From the NCBI RefSeq assembly GCF_001422815.1, contig NZ_LMMP01000003.1:100960-164959 (forward strand): 64,000 bases of DNA. The letters run 5' to 3'. The first letter of the stretch is position 1, and each line of letters starts with the position of its first letter. A program made the position numbers and the translations under genes. This document shows, in pieces, positions 27,126 to 36,117 of this stretch. The DNA comes from Methylobacterium sp. Leaf91 (GTDB lineage Bacteria > Pseudomonadota > Alphaproteobacteria > Rhizobiales > Beijerinckiaceae). Below the pieces are notes generated by a model. The model was not told the origin of the DNA. It saw only the letters and a program-made list of their open reading frames with translations, and ran no database searches.

Positions 27126-28448
27126 ATGGCCGACATCACCCCGCTCCGCACGGCGGCCGAGACCGCACTGTCGAAACTCTTCGAAGCCACGAAGATGAAA
27201 TACCCCACGGGCGTGTCCATCGCTCGCGAGGAGGCCTTTCGCTATTTCGAGGCGGTGGGCCTGCCGACCCGCCGGGTCGAGGCGTTCAAATACACCGATC
27301 TGCGCTCGGCGTTCCGCGATGCCGCTCACCCGGCCGAGATGCCCTCATCCGACACCGCCAAGGCGGCGGTCGAAGAGGCGAAGGGCTTTGCCGGGATCGA
27401 GGCCGTGCGCCTCACCTTCGTGAACGGCCACCTGATCGCAGACCAGTCGGATCTCGGCCGTATCCCGGCCGGCATCACCGTGACTCCGCTCAACGAGGCG
27501 CTGACCGTCGGGAACGCGCTTCTGGAGAAACTGACGCCCGTTCGTCAGGCCTCTGAGAACCCGATCTACCAGCTCAACACCGCCTTCCTGGCGGATGGCG
27601 CGTTGATCAGCGTGGAGGCCGGCGCCAAGGTCGAGACGCCGCTGCACCTGCGCTTCATCGGCACCGGCACGGAAGCCTACTCGACCGCCACCCGCGTGCT
27701 CGTAACGCTGGGCGAGGGCGCGGAAGCGCTCGTGTTGGAGAGCCATGAGGGGCCGGACGGTATCTCATACCAGCCCAACGATGCCATGGACGTGGTGGTG
27801 GCCGACAACGCCACCTTCCGGCATGCGCGCCTGAACGCGGAGGGCCGCGACGCCGTGGCCTTGTCGACGCTATCCGTGAAGCTCGGGGCCGAGGCCGCGG
27901 TGGAAACCGTGAACGTCGTGGTGGGCGCGGTGCTCTCCCGGCATCAGGTCTACCTGAACTTCGCCGGGGCCGATGCCCGCGCGGTGGTGAACGGCGCGGC
28001 CATGCTCAACGGCAAGCAACTCGCGGACACCACCTTCCTGGCCGACCATGCCGCCACCGGCGGCGTCAGCCGCGAGCTGTTCAAGACCGTGGTGGATGGC
28101 GAGGCCACGGGCGTGTTCCAAGGCAAGATCATCGTCCAGCAGGCGGCCCAGCAGACCGACGGCAAGATGATGTCGGCCTGTCTCATCCTGTCCGACGAGG
28201 GCCAGATGATGAACAAGCCCGAGCTCGAGATCTTCGCCGACGACGTCGCCTGCGGTCACGGTGCCACCTGCGGCGCGCTCGATGAAGATCTGCTGTTCTA
28301 CCTGATGCAGCGCGGGCTGCCCAAGGCCCAGGCCGAGAGCCTGCTGGTCCAGGCCTTCCTCGGGGCGGCCATCGAGTCGGTCAGCCACGAGGGAGCGCGC
28401 GAAGCTCTGGTCGGAACCGTCGAGGCGTGGCTCGCGGCGCGCGGCTGA
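27126..28448 (+). CDS. sufD: Fe-S cluster assembly protein SufD
   Basis: The 440-residue protein shares the SufB beta-helix core but diverges at its N-terminus. Recognisable features are LPTRRVEAFKYTDLRSAF at the N-terminus, VNGAAMLNGKQLADTTFLADH, FQGKIIVQQAAQQTDGKMMS and the C-terminal CGHGATCGALDEDLLFYLMQRG. SufD pairs with SufB and helps iron entry. It starts two bases after sufC. A hairpin with arms CCCTTCCCCC/GGGGGAAGGG at 28465-28492 lies between it and sufS, without a T-run. Confidence 0.96.
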   Translation: MADITPLRTAAETALSKLFEATKMKYPTGVSIAREEAFRYFEAVGLPTRRVEAFKYTDLRSAFRDAAHPAEMPSSDTAKAAVEEAKGFAGIEAVRLTFVNGHLIADQSDLGRIPAGITVTPLNEALTVGNALLEKLTPVRQASENPIYQLNTAFLADGALISVEAGAKVETPLHLRFIGTGTEAYSTATRVLVTLGEGAEALVLESHEGPDGISYQPNDAMDVVVADNATFRHARLNAEGRDAVALSTLSVKLGAEAAVETVNVVVGAVLSRHQVYLNFAGADARAVVNGAAMLNGKQLADTTFLADHAATGGVSRELFKTVVDGEATGVFQGKIIVQQAAQQTDGKMMSACLILSDEGQMMNKPELEIFADDVACGHGATCGALDEDLLFYLMQRGLPKAQAESLLVQAFLGAAIESVSHEGAREALVGTVEAWLAARG

Positions 28449-28524
28449 TCGCATTCCGACAGGCCCCTTCCCCCTCGCATCGGGGGGAAGGGTTGCGCGC
28501 GCCGGACACCCAACAGGTATCGCC

Positions 28525-29769
28525 ATGAACGCACCCGTCCCGAACACCCCCTACGACGTCCAGGCGATCCGGGCCGAGTTCCCCATCCTGGCCCAAAAAG
28601 TCTACGGCCGGCCGCTGGTCTATCTCGACAACGCGGCCTCGTCGCAGAAGCCGCGCGCGGTCATCGACGCCATGGTGAATTGCATGGAGACCGGCTACGC
28701 CAACGTCCATCGCGGCCTGCATTTCATGGCGAATGCCGCGACCGAAGGGTTCGAAGGCGCGCGCGAGACCACGCGGCAATTCCTCAACGCCGACTCCACC
28801 GACGAGATCATCTTCACCCGCAACGCCACCGAGGCCTACAACCTCGTGGCCTCCTCCATGGGGCTGCTCGGCCAGATCGGGGAGGGGGACGAGATCATCC
28901 TCTCGATCATGGAGCACCATTCCAACATCGTGCCCTGGCACTTTCTGCGCGAGCGGCGCGGTGCGGTGATCAAATGGGCGCCGGTGGACGACGAGGGCAA
29001 CTTCCTCGTCGAGGAGTACGAGAAGCTGTTCACCCCCCGCACCAGGATGGTGGCGATCACCCAGATGTCGAACGTACTCGGCACGGTGACGCCGGCGGCC
29101 GAGATCGTCCGCATCGCCCATGCGCACGGGGTGCCGGTGCTCCTCGACGGGGCGCAGAGCGCGGTCCACCAACCCATCGACGTGAAGGCGCTCGATTGCG
29201 ACTTCTTCGTCTTCACCGGTCACAAGGTCTACGGCCCCACTGGTATCGGCGTGCTCTACGGCAAGAAGGAATGGCTGGAGCGCCTGCCCCCCTATCAGGG
29301 TGGCGGCGAGATGATCCGCACGGTGAGCCAGGACGCGATCACCTATAACGATCCGCCGCATCGCTTCGAGGCCGGAACCCCCGCGATCATTGAGGCGGTG
29401 GGCCTCGGTGCGGCGCTGGAATTCATGATGGGGGTCGGGCGCGACCGGATCGCGGCGCACGAAGCGTCCCTCCTGGCCTATGCCCAGGAGCGCCTCGGCG
29501 CGATGAACTCACTGCGGATGATCGGCACCGCCAAGGGCAAGGGCGGCGTCATCGCCTTCGAGATGAAGGGGGCCCATGCCCACGACATCGCCACGGTGAT
29601 CGACCGCTACGGCGTCGCCATCCGGGCCGGCACTCATTGCGCCATGCCGTTGCTGACGCGATTCGGCGCGACCTCCACCTGTCGCGCGTCGTTCGGCCTG
29701 TATAATACCCGTGACGAAGTGGATGCGCTTGCCGAGGCCTTGGCCAAGGCCGAGATGATGTTCACCTGA
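28525..29769 (+). CDS. sufS: Cysteine desulfurase SufS
   Basis: The 414-residue protein is a class II (SufS/CsdB) desulfurase. It shows YLDNAASSQKPRAVIDAM at the N-terminus, TRNATEAYNLVASS, the PLP lysine in FTGHKVYGPTGIGVLYG, and the catalytic cysteine in RAGTHCAMPLL (RxGxHC) near residue 370. It mobilises sulfur from cysteine, normally activated by SufE. No sufE gene is seen in this window. It lies downstream of sufD within the same operon. Confidence 0.97.
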   Translation: MNAPVPNTPYDVQAIRAEFPILAQKVYGRPLVYLDNAASSQKPRAVIDAMVNCMETGYANVHRGLHFMANAATEGFEGARETTRQFLNADSTDEIIFTRNATEAYNLVASSMGLLGQIGEGDEIILSIMEHHSNIVPWHFLRERRGAVIKWAPVDDEGNFLVEEYEKLFTPRTRMVAITQMSNVLGTVTPAAEIVRIAHAHGVPVLLDGAQSAVHQPIDVKALDCDFFVFTGHKVYGPTGIGVLYGKKEWLERLPPYQGGGEMIRTVSQDAITYNDPPHRFEAGTPAIIEAVGLGAALEFMMGVGRDRIAAHEASLLAYAQERLGAMNSLRMIGTAKGKGGVIAFEMKGAHAHDIATVIDRYGVAIRAGTHCAMPLLTRFGATSTCRASFGLYNTRDEVDALAEALAKAEMMFT

Positions 29770-29882
29770 GACGAGATCCGGCGGCGAAGCCGCCGCGAGT
29801 GCGATTGCGCGCCGCCGCGCCTGCGGCGGTCGTCGCGAGTCGGAGACGATCGATCCGCGGCACTCACCATGAGGACGACACC

Positions 29883-30263
29883 ATGAGCGACGCAGCCATC
29901 ACCGGAGGGGCCAATACCCCCGCCATCGCCAGCGCCTCGGCGATCCCGCCGGAGGAACTCGACCGCCTGACCGACGATATCGTCGCCGCTTTGAAGAGCG
30001 TCTACGATCCCGAGATCCCGGCGGACATCTACGAGCTCGGCCTGATCTATAAAGTCGACATCGCCGATGACCGCACGGTCGCCATCGACATGACCCTGAC
30101 GGCCCCCGGCTGTCCGGTGGCCGGCGAGATGCCGGGCTGGGTCGAGACGGCGGTCGCCGCCGTGCCGGGTATCCAGTCCTGCAGCGTCACGATGGTGTTC
30201 GATCCGCCGTGGGACCAGAGCCGGATGTCCGACGAGGCCCGCGTCGCCCTCGATATGTGGTAG
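29883..30263 (+). CDS. sufT: SUF-associated MIP18/DUF59 family protein (SufT-like)
   Basis: From the ATG at 29883 the protein has 126 residues. It matches the DUF59/MIP18 domain: ALKSVYDPEIPADIYELGLIY, MTLTAPGCPVAGEMPGWVE, and VTMVFDPPWDQSRMSDEARV. The conserved cysteine in APGCP is present. SufT-type proteins help iron-sulfur protein maturation, often when demand is high. The long upstream reading from 29799 is discarded because a Met preceded by repeat-like sequence is less plausible. It sits between sufS and an antisense Uma2 gene. Confidence 0.92.
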   Translation: MSDAAITGGANTPAIASASAIPPEELDRLTDDIVAALKSVYDPEIPADIYELGLIYKVDIADDRTVAIDMTLTAPGCPVAGEMPGWVETAVAAVPGIQSCSVTMVFDPPWDQSRMSDEARVALDMW

Positions 30264-30269
30264 CGCGGT

Positions 30270-30875
30270 TCAGAGGGGCGGCTCTTCGGCGGCGAGATCC
30301 CGGCGCCGCGGGAAGCTCAGCCTGTCAGAGATGTCTGCCAGTGCCAATGCGGCACCGATCGCCGGGAGGGCGATGACGGCCTCCAGACCTTCGAAGGTCT
30401 CTATCTCCCAGGCGTCCCTCTCACGCGCGAAGAGCAAAGCCTGCGGCTTCAGGGGCTCGACGAGGAGGATGTAGGCGAGGGTCGGATGCCGCTTGTATTC
30501 TTCCATCTTGCGGGTCTGATCGATGGAGGTGGTTGAGGGCGAAGCCGCCTCGACCACGAGCTTCGGCTCCCGCACTTCGTAGGTATCGGTCACCAGCGTC
30601 GCGCACTCGACCATCACGTCTGGACGACGCAAACCTTTGATGCTGGTGCGGATGGCAATATCGGCTGTCATCGGACGGCATGGCTTGCCGCGGAGCTGAT
30701 TGCCGAAGCTGACGATGATGTTCACCGTCGCCCGGTCGTGCTGCATGCTCGCCCCCGTCATCACCCGGTGCCGCGGCACCGGGTGGCCGTCGACGAGTTC
30801 GCAGAGTTCGTCCTGACCGCTTTGCCAATCGAAGAACTCTTCCGGGGTCATGGTCCTCCGCCCCGCGTCCGCCAT
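30270..30875 (-). CDS. Uma2/DUF820 family endonuclease-fold protein
   Basis: The 201-residue protein matches Uma2 (DUF820): MTPEEFFDWQ, YELVDGxP-like LCELVDGHPV, RRPDVMVEC, EPKLVVEAASPST, and KMEEYKRHPTLAYILLVEP. Asp-x(n)-Glu-x-Val positions fit a PD-(D/E)xK nuclease fold (PDVMVE, KLVVEA). The cellular role of the family is not settled. It lies antisense inside the suf gene run, 6 bases after sufT, with GAGGGAG before its ATG. This looks like a later insertion into the operon. Confidence 0.87.
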   Translation of the reverse strand: MADAGRRTMTPEEFFDWQSGQDELCELVDGHPVPRHRVMTGASMQHDRATVNIIVSFGNQLRGKPCRPMTADIAIRTSIKGLRRPDVMVECATLVTDTYEVREPKLVVEAASPSTTSIDQTRKMEEYKRHPTLAYILLVEPLKPQALLFARERDAWEIETFEGLEAVIALPAIGAALALADISDRLSFPRRRDLAAEEPPL

Positions 30876-31029
30876 CGCTCCCTCAGCCTCGCAGTGCGAA
30901 CGATATCATACCCATGCAGGCCTTGCTGCGTCCCACGGCAGTGGACCGCAGCCTTCGCCATCCTTATCTTAACGGCGTACTGCCATCCTCAACCGCCCGG
31001 GCCTTGAACCCGGCTGCCGGAGAGATCTC

Positions 31030-31407
31030 ATGCTCAAGAATTTCAAGGTCCTGTCGCTGACGGATGCGGCGGCGGACCGGATCAAGGCCATCATCGCGGA
31101 TGCGGACAAGCCGATCGCGGGCCTCCGCGTCGGCGTCAAGAACGGCGGCTGCGCCGGCATGTCCTACACGATGGAATATGCGGAAGGGCGCAACCCCGGC
31201 GAGGACATGGTGGAGGATCGCGGGGTGACGGTCTTCGTCGACCCGAAGGCGGTCTTGTTCCTCCTCGGCACCGAGATGGACTTCAAGACGACCAAGCTGT
31301 CGTCCCAGTTCGTGTTCAACAACCCGAACCAGACCTCGTCTTGCGGCTGCGGCGAATCCGTCGCGATCACGCCGGCCAATCCCGAAGTGCTGCGCGCCTC
31401 GGCCTGA
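31030..31407 (+). CDS. sufA: A-type Fe-S carrier protein SufA
   Basis: The 125-residue protein is a HesB/IscA-type carrier with three conserved cysteines: one in VKNGGCAGMSY and two in TSSCGCGES. It moves assembled clusters to target proteins. It is on the suf strand, about 770 bases beyond sufT because of the antisense Uma2 gene, and GGAGAG precedes the start, so it may depend on its own promoter. It is convergent with the diguanylate cyclase gene. Confidence 0.95.
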   Translation: MLKNFKVLSLTDAAADRIKAIIADADKPIAGLRVGVKNGGCAGMSYTMEYAEGRNPGEDMVEDRGVTVFVDPKAVLFLLGTEMDFKTTKLSSQFVFNNPNQTSSCGCGESVAITPANPEVLRASA

Positions 31408-31458
31408 GGCCGAGCTCGCCGGGACGCGAGGGTCCGGCCGGCAGAACCGGCTCGGCCT

Positions 31459-32526
31459 TCATGCGACGGCGGTGAGCACGTCCAAGGCAACGCGGGAATC
31501 GTCCACGGTCCGGTTGCGGCCGTCGCGCTTGGCCATGAACATGCATTGGTCGGCGCGTTCGAGGAGCGACACGGCGGTGTCCCCCGGTCGCGAGGTCGCG
31601 ACCCCGAGGGAGATCGTCACCTTGCCGAGGGACTCTCCCGTGGTCCGCTTCACCAGCTCACGCCCCATCACGCTTGCACGGACCTTCTCTCCGATGGCGA
31701 CGGCCGCGTTCCGGTCGGTTTCGGGCAGGAGAATACCGAACTCCTCGCCGCCGAAACGCGCGAGGGTGACGCGAGCCTTCAGGTGCTCGCGCATGACGAT
31801 GGCGACGAGGCGCAGCACTTGATCGCCCGTGAGGTGGCCATAGACGTCGTTGAAGCGCTTGAAGAAATCGACGTCGATGACGATCAGGCTACAGGGAAGC
31901 GCTTGGTTCGCCGCGGCCTCGACCATCTTGCGCAGACTCTCCTCGAAATGCTTGCGGTTAGACAGCCCGGTGAGGGGATCGGTGAGGCTCTCCAGCCGCG
32001 TCGCCTCCAGCGTCTCGCGCAGGGTCTCGATCTCGCTGCGGCTCTCGCGCATGCGTGCTTCGAGCGTGCGGTTATTGGCGGTGATCTCCCGGGTCGTCGC
32101 CACGAGTGTCGTAACGATCTCACGGACGCGGGCGCGGTTCTGGTCCGAGACGTCGAGATCGCGCGATAACGCCTGAAGTGACGCGCCATACTGCGCGGTC
32201 GATCCGAGGGAGAGGTCCATCACCTCCATGATGCCCTCGATTTCGGCCAGCATGTTCGCGTTCATCCGCTCGGTGGCGGCGACGAGACGGCGACTGTCGA
32301 CATACGTCTCGTAGAGGGAATCCACATCGGAATCGGAGAGGCTGCCATTCTCCGTGGTCAGCCTCTTGATCGCGTCGTTCATCAGCGGCTGGGTGCCGGA
32401 CACGTAGGCATACCAGACGGAATAGGCCTGGGGGGTCGCCGAGGAGCCGTAATCCCGCATCAGCACGTTGGCGCGGTCGGACAGTGCGAAGGTTCGCTCC
32501 CTGTCACCGTAGCTTCCGTGGCTCAT
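31459..32526 (-). CDS. Diguanylate cyclase (GGDEF domain)
   Basis: The 355-residue protein has a C-terminal GGDEF domain (from about residue 190: DPLTGLSNRKHFEE, then RFGGEEFGILLPETD) with the active-site form GGEEF. It would make cyclic di-GMP. No clear I-site RxxD is seen before GGEEF. The N-terminal 150 residues form a helical sensor-like region, with possible coiled coil at 150-185, and no membrane segment. The start at 32526 (MSHGSYGD) is favoured by GGCGGG upstream. It is convergent with sufA. Confidence 0.93.
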   Translation of the reverse strand: MSHGSYGDRERTFALSDRANVLMRDYGSSATPQAYSVWYAYVSGTQPLMNDAIKRLTTENGSLSDSDVDSLYETYVDSRRLVAATERMNANMLAEIEGIMEVMDLSLGSTAQYGASLQALSRDLDVSDQNRARVREIVTTLVATTREITANNRTLEARMRESRSEIETLRETLEATRLESLTDPLTGLSNRKHFEESLRKMVEAAANQALPCSLIVIDVDFFKRFNDVYGHLTGDQVLRLVAIVMREHLKARVTLARFGGEEFGILLPETDRNAAVAIGEKVRASVMGRELVKRTTGESLGKVTISLGVATSRPGDTAVSLLERADQCMFMAKRDGRNRTVDDSRVALDVLTAVA

Positions 32527-32643
32527 CAACCCGCCTGCTTCCCGAACCGGCATTCAGGATGCTGAATGACGAGATGTCCCCGTTACCCCACTGATGGTGG
32601 AGATGCAGTTAAAAGGGCAGGGAACAATTTGTGGCTCGGCGCG

Positions 32644-34278
32644 TTAGGTCGACTTTTTGATCACGGCCGGGCGCAGGAGGAAGGCTGGCACATGCTCGCC
32701 AAGACCGAGCGGCGTATCGCCATCGTCATCGTCTCTGCGACGGGGTGACGGACGGCGTTCGTCGCGGCCGCGGTCCGACGAGCCTCGGCGGGAATCTTGA
32801 CCGCGTGGATCAGGGTTGCGAGCCTCTTGCGGCGGACGAGAAGGCTCGCGCCGGCGCGGAACCTGGACGATTGCCTCGGGCGTGGGGGACTCGGCCACAG
32901 CATCGACCTGTGCGGGCTCGGAACGCCGCGAGGGCTGGCGCTCGCGTGATGAGCGCCGGCCTTCCGACTTGCCGCCTTCCGACTTACCATTCTCGGACTT
33001 GCCGCTTTCGGGCTTGCCGCTTTCGGACTTGCTTCCCTCGGATCTTCCGCCCTCGCCACCGCGTGAGCGCCGAGCGGAGTCCCCGCTGCGTCCGCGATGA
33101 CGTGTGCGGGTCTCTTCCTCGACCACCACCGGCGAGGGCTCGGCCAGGGTGCCGAGATCGCCCTCAGCCCAGGGGATCGGCTGACCGATCAGGCTCTCGA
33201 TCGCGGTCACCGACCGTTCGTCGGAGCGGGTGACCAGGGTGAAGGCATGCCCGGCGCGACCGGCACGGCCCGTACGCCCGATCCGGTGCACGTAGTCTTC
33301 CGGGTGATGCGGCACGTCGAAATTGAAGACGTGGCTCACCGCGGGAATGTCGAGGCCGCGAGCCGCGACGTCGCTCGCAACCAGCAGCGGAACTTCACCG
33401 GAGCGGAATCCATCGAGGGCGACCGTGCGCGCGCGCTGATCCATATCGCCGTGAAGGGCCGCGACGTTGAAACCGTGGCTCGCCAGCGACTTCTGCAGCA
33501 GCGCCACGTCGCGCTTGCGGTTGCAGAAGATGATGCCGTTGTTGAGTTCGGCCTCACCGCGGATGAGACGGCGCAGGAGATCGCGCTTCTCGTGCCCCTC
33601 CGACCCTGCGGCGACCAATTTCTGCACGATCGTCGTCGCGGTGGAGGCGGGGCGCGCCACTTCGATCCGCTGCGGGTTATGCAGGAACACGTCAGCCAGC
33701 CGCTCGATCTCGGGCGGCATCGTCGCGGAGAAGAACAGGGTCTGGCGCGTGAACGGCACCATCTTCACGATGCGCTCGATATCGGGAATGAAGCCCATGT
33801 CGAGCATCCGGTCCGCCTCGTCGATGACCAGGAGCTCGACCCCGGTGAGCAGCAGCTTGCCGCGCTCGAAATGGTCGAGCAGGCGGCCGGGTGTCGCGAT
33901 CAGAACGTCGGCGCCGCGCATCAGCTTGGCATCCTGCTCGGCGAAGGACACGCCCCCGATGATCAGGGCCACGTTGAGCTTGTGGTTGACGCCGTAGCGG
34001 TCGAAATTCTCGACCACCTGGGCAGCGAGTTCGCGGGTCGGCTCAAGGATCAGCGTGCGCGGCATGCGCGCCCGTGCCCGTCCATTCTCGAGCAGGGTGA
34101 GCATCGGCAAGGTGAAGGCGGCGGTCTTACCCGTCCCTGTCTGGGCGATACCAAGGACGTCACGGCGCGCCAGAACGTGCGGGATGGCTTGAGCCTGGAT
34201 CGGTGTCGGGTCCGTGTAGCCCGCGGCCGTGACGGCCTGGAGGACCTTGTCGCTCAATCCGAGGTCGGCAAAAGACAT
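32644..34278 (-). CDS. DEAD-box ATP-dependent RNA helicase (RhlE-like)
   Basis: From MSFADLGLSDKVLQAVTAAG the protein has 544 residues. It shows all main motifs: Q-motif TPIQAQAIP, motif I AQTGTGKT, PTRELAAQ, TPGRLLD, DEAD variant VIDEADRMLDMGF, SAT, and HRIGRTGRAGR in the C-terminal RecA domain. The last 160 residues form a basic, low-complexity tail with repeats of about five residues (SESGK, SENGK, SEGGK) at about residues 410-440, likely for RNA binding. It is divergent from the NCS1 permease, with a 319-base gap. Confidence 0.94.
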   Translation of the reverse strand: MSFADLGLSDKVLQAVTAAGYTDPTPIQAQAIPHVLARRDVLGIAQTGTGKTAAFTLPMLTLLENGRARARMPRTLILEPTRELAAQVVENFDRYGVNHKLNVALIIGGVSFAEQDAKLMRGADVLIATPGRLLDHFERGKLLLTGVELLVIDEADRMLDMGFIPDIERIVKMVPFTRQTLFFSATMPPEIERLADVFLHNPQRIEVARPASTATTIVQKLVAAGSEGHEKRDLLRRLIRGEAELNNGIIFCNRKRDVALLQKSLASHGFNVAALHGDMDQRARTVALDGFRSGEVPLLVASDVAARGLDIPAVSHVFNFDVPHHPEDYVHRIGRTGRAGRAGHAFTLVTRSDERSVTAIESLIGQPIPWAEGDLGTLAEPSPVVVEEETRTRHRGRSGDSARRSRGGEGGRSEGSKSESGKPESGKSENGKSEGGKSEGRRSSRERQPSRRSEPAQVDAVAESPTPEAIVQVPRRREPSRPPQEARNPDPRGQDSRRGSSDRGRDERRPSPRRRDDDDGDTPLGLGEHVPAFLLRPAVIKKST

Positions 34279-34597
34279 ATGCTGATGTGAACCGTTGCGC
34301 GCAGGAACTCGTAACGATCCGCGCGGAGAAGATCGTCGTGGGCTAGGCTCCGCGGTCCGTTCGAAAAGGGTCGTTCGAATACAGGACCAGCCGCGCACAC
34401 GCGTTGCGGGACACTTAGAGCCTTGAGGTGTCTTGTCAATCGACCACGGGCAAAGCACCGTCGTTTATCCGGTGCATACGGCGTCCTGCGAACGAGAAGC
34501 CGAAGAGTCGGGGGTACTGTCAAGCTGGCACACGCCCTGCTTGAGCGAGCGCCGGTAGGACATGGGCTTCGGCCCTCACACGAAGGGGGACGAACTC
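34279..34597. other. Divergent intergenic region, no gene recognised
   Basis: This 319-base gap separates the divergently transcribed helicase and permease genes. I see no ORF with family features and no structured RNA that I can name. AAGGGGGA at about 34582 is the ribosome site of the permease. It probably carries both promoters, and the long helicase leader could be regulatory. Confidence 0.5.
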
Positions 34598-36100
34598 ATG
34601 TCACATAGCGCCTCGATCACCGAGCCGGCCGCGTCCGGAGGTGCCGTTCCCGATTCCCATGCGGATGTGGTGATCAAACCCGGCTACGACGACCGCCTCA
34701 CCAACGAGGATCTGGCCCCGCTCAGGAAACAGAGTTGGGGCACCTACAACTTCTTCGCCTTCTGGATGTCGGACGTCCACAGCGTCGGCGGCTACATCAC
34801 GGCGGGCAGTCTTTTCTCCCTCGGCCTCGTGAGCTGGCAAGTGCTGGTCTCGCTGCTCGTCGGCATCCTCATCGTGCAATTTTTCTGCAACCTCGTGGCC
34901 AAGCCGAGTCAGGTCACGGGCACGCCCTATCCGGTGATCTGCCGGGCCTCCTTCGGCGTGAAGGGCGCCAACATCCCCGCCATCATCCGGGGCCTCATCG
35001 CGGTCGCCTGGTACGGCATCCAGACCTACCTCGCCTCCAGCGCCTTCATGATCGTCGCCTTGCGCTTCTATCCTGAGCTGAAGCCCTATGCCGACGTGGC
35101 GCAGTTCGGCTTCGCCGGCCTGTCGAGCCTCGGCTGGGTGGCCTTCATGGCCCTTTGGGTGATCCAGGCCCTCGTGTTCTGGCGCGGCATGGAGGCGATC
35201 CGCAAATTCATCGATTGGGCCGGCCCCGCCGTCTACGTCGTGATGATCGCCCTGGCGGTCTACCTCGTGGCCAAGGCCGGCGTGGCGAATGTCGGCCTCA
35301 CGCTGGGCGAGGTGAAGTACCGGGGCTGGGACGCCCTGCCGGTGATGCTCAATGCGGTCGCCCTGGTCGTCTCGTACTTCTCCGGGCCGATGCTGAATTT
35401 CGGTGACTTCTCACGCTACGGGAAGTCATTTCCCGCGGTGAAGGCCGGTAATTTCTGGGGCCTGCCGGTGAACTTCATCGGTTTCTCGCTGCTCACCGTC
35501 ATCACCACCTCTTCGACCTTGCCAGTCTTCGGCCACCTCATCATCGATCCGGTGGAGACGGTGAGTAAGATCGACAACACCTACGCGGTGGTGCTCGGCG
35601 CCTTCACCTTCATGACGGCGACGATCGGCATCAACATCGTGGCGAACTTCGTCTCCCCGGCCTTCGATTTCTCGAACGTGGCTCCGCAGCATATCAGCTG
35701 GCGCATGGGCGGGATGATCGCGGCCGTCGCCTCGATCTTCATCACTCCGTGGAACCTCTACAACAACCCGGCCGTGATCCATTACACGCTCGACATCCTC
35801 GGCGCCTTCATCGGTCCGCTCTTCGGCATCCTGATCGCCGACTTCTTCATCGTGCGGAAGCAGCATGTCGTGGTGGACGACCTCTACACGATGAGCCCGA
35901 CCGGAACTTACTGGTACGATGGCGGATACAATCGCGCCGCGATCTACAGCGTCATTCCCTCCGCCCTGGTGCCGGTGCTCTGCGCCGTCATCCCGGCCCT
36001 GGGAAGCGTGGCGAATTTCAGCTGGTTCATCGGCGTGGCCCTGGGCTTCTCGATCTATGTCGTCCTGATGCGTAAGAGGGCCGCCGCGGCCAAGGCCTGA
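34598..36100 (+). CDS. NCS1-family nucleobase/allantoin-type cation symporter
   Basis: From the ATG at 34598 the protein has about 500 residues. Twelve hydrophobic segments and the NCS1 signature region (TYNFFAFWMSDVHSVGGYIT near the N-terminus, IIRGLIAVAWYGIQTYLAS, and NFGDFSRYGKS) identify it. These inner-membrane symporters import purines, pyrimidines, hydantoins or allantoin. AAGGGGGA is 8 bases before the start. A hydantoin-type racemase follows after 17 bases, so the substrate may be a hydantoin or allantoin. Confidence 0.92.
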   Translation: MSHSASITEPAASGGAVPDSHADVVIKPGYDDRLTNEDLAPLRKQSWGTYNFFAFWMSDVHSVGGYITAGSLFSLGLVSWQVLVSLLVGILIVQFFCNLVAKPSQVTGTPYPVICRASFGVKGANIPAIIRGLIAVAWYGIQTYLASSAFMIVALRFYPELKPYADVAQFGFAGLSSLGWVAFMALWVIQALVFWRGMEAIRKFIDWAGPAVYVVMIALAVYLVAKAGVANVGLTLGEVKYRGWDALPVMLNAVALVVSYFSGPMLNFGDFSRYGKSFPAVKAGNFWGLPVNFIGFSLLTVITTSSTLPVFGHLIIDPVETVSKIDNTYAVVLGAFTFMTATIGINIVANFVSPAFDFSNVAPQHISWRMGGMIAAVASIFITPWNLYNNPAVIHYTLDILGAFIGPLFGILIADFFIVRKQHVVVDDLYTMSPTGTYWYDGGYNRAAIYSVIPSALVPVLCAVIPALGSVANFSWFIGVALGFSIYVVLMRKRAAAAKA

Positions 36101-36117
36101 CCGGAGACCGATTCCCT

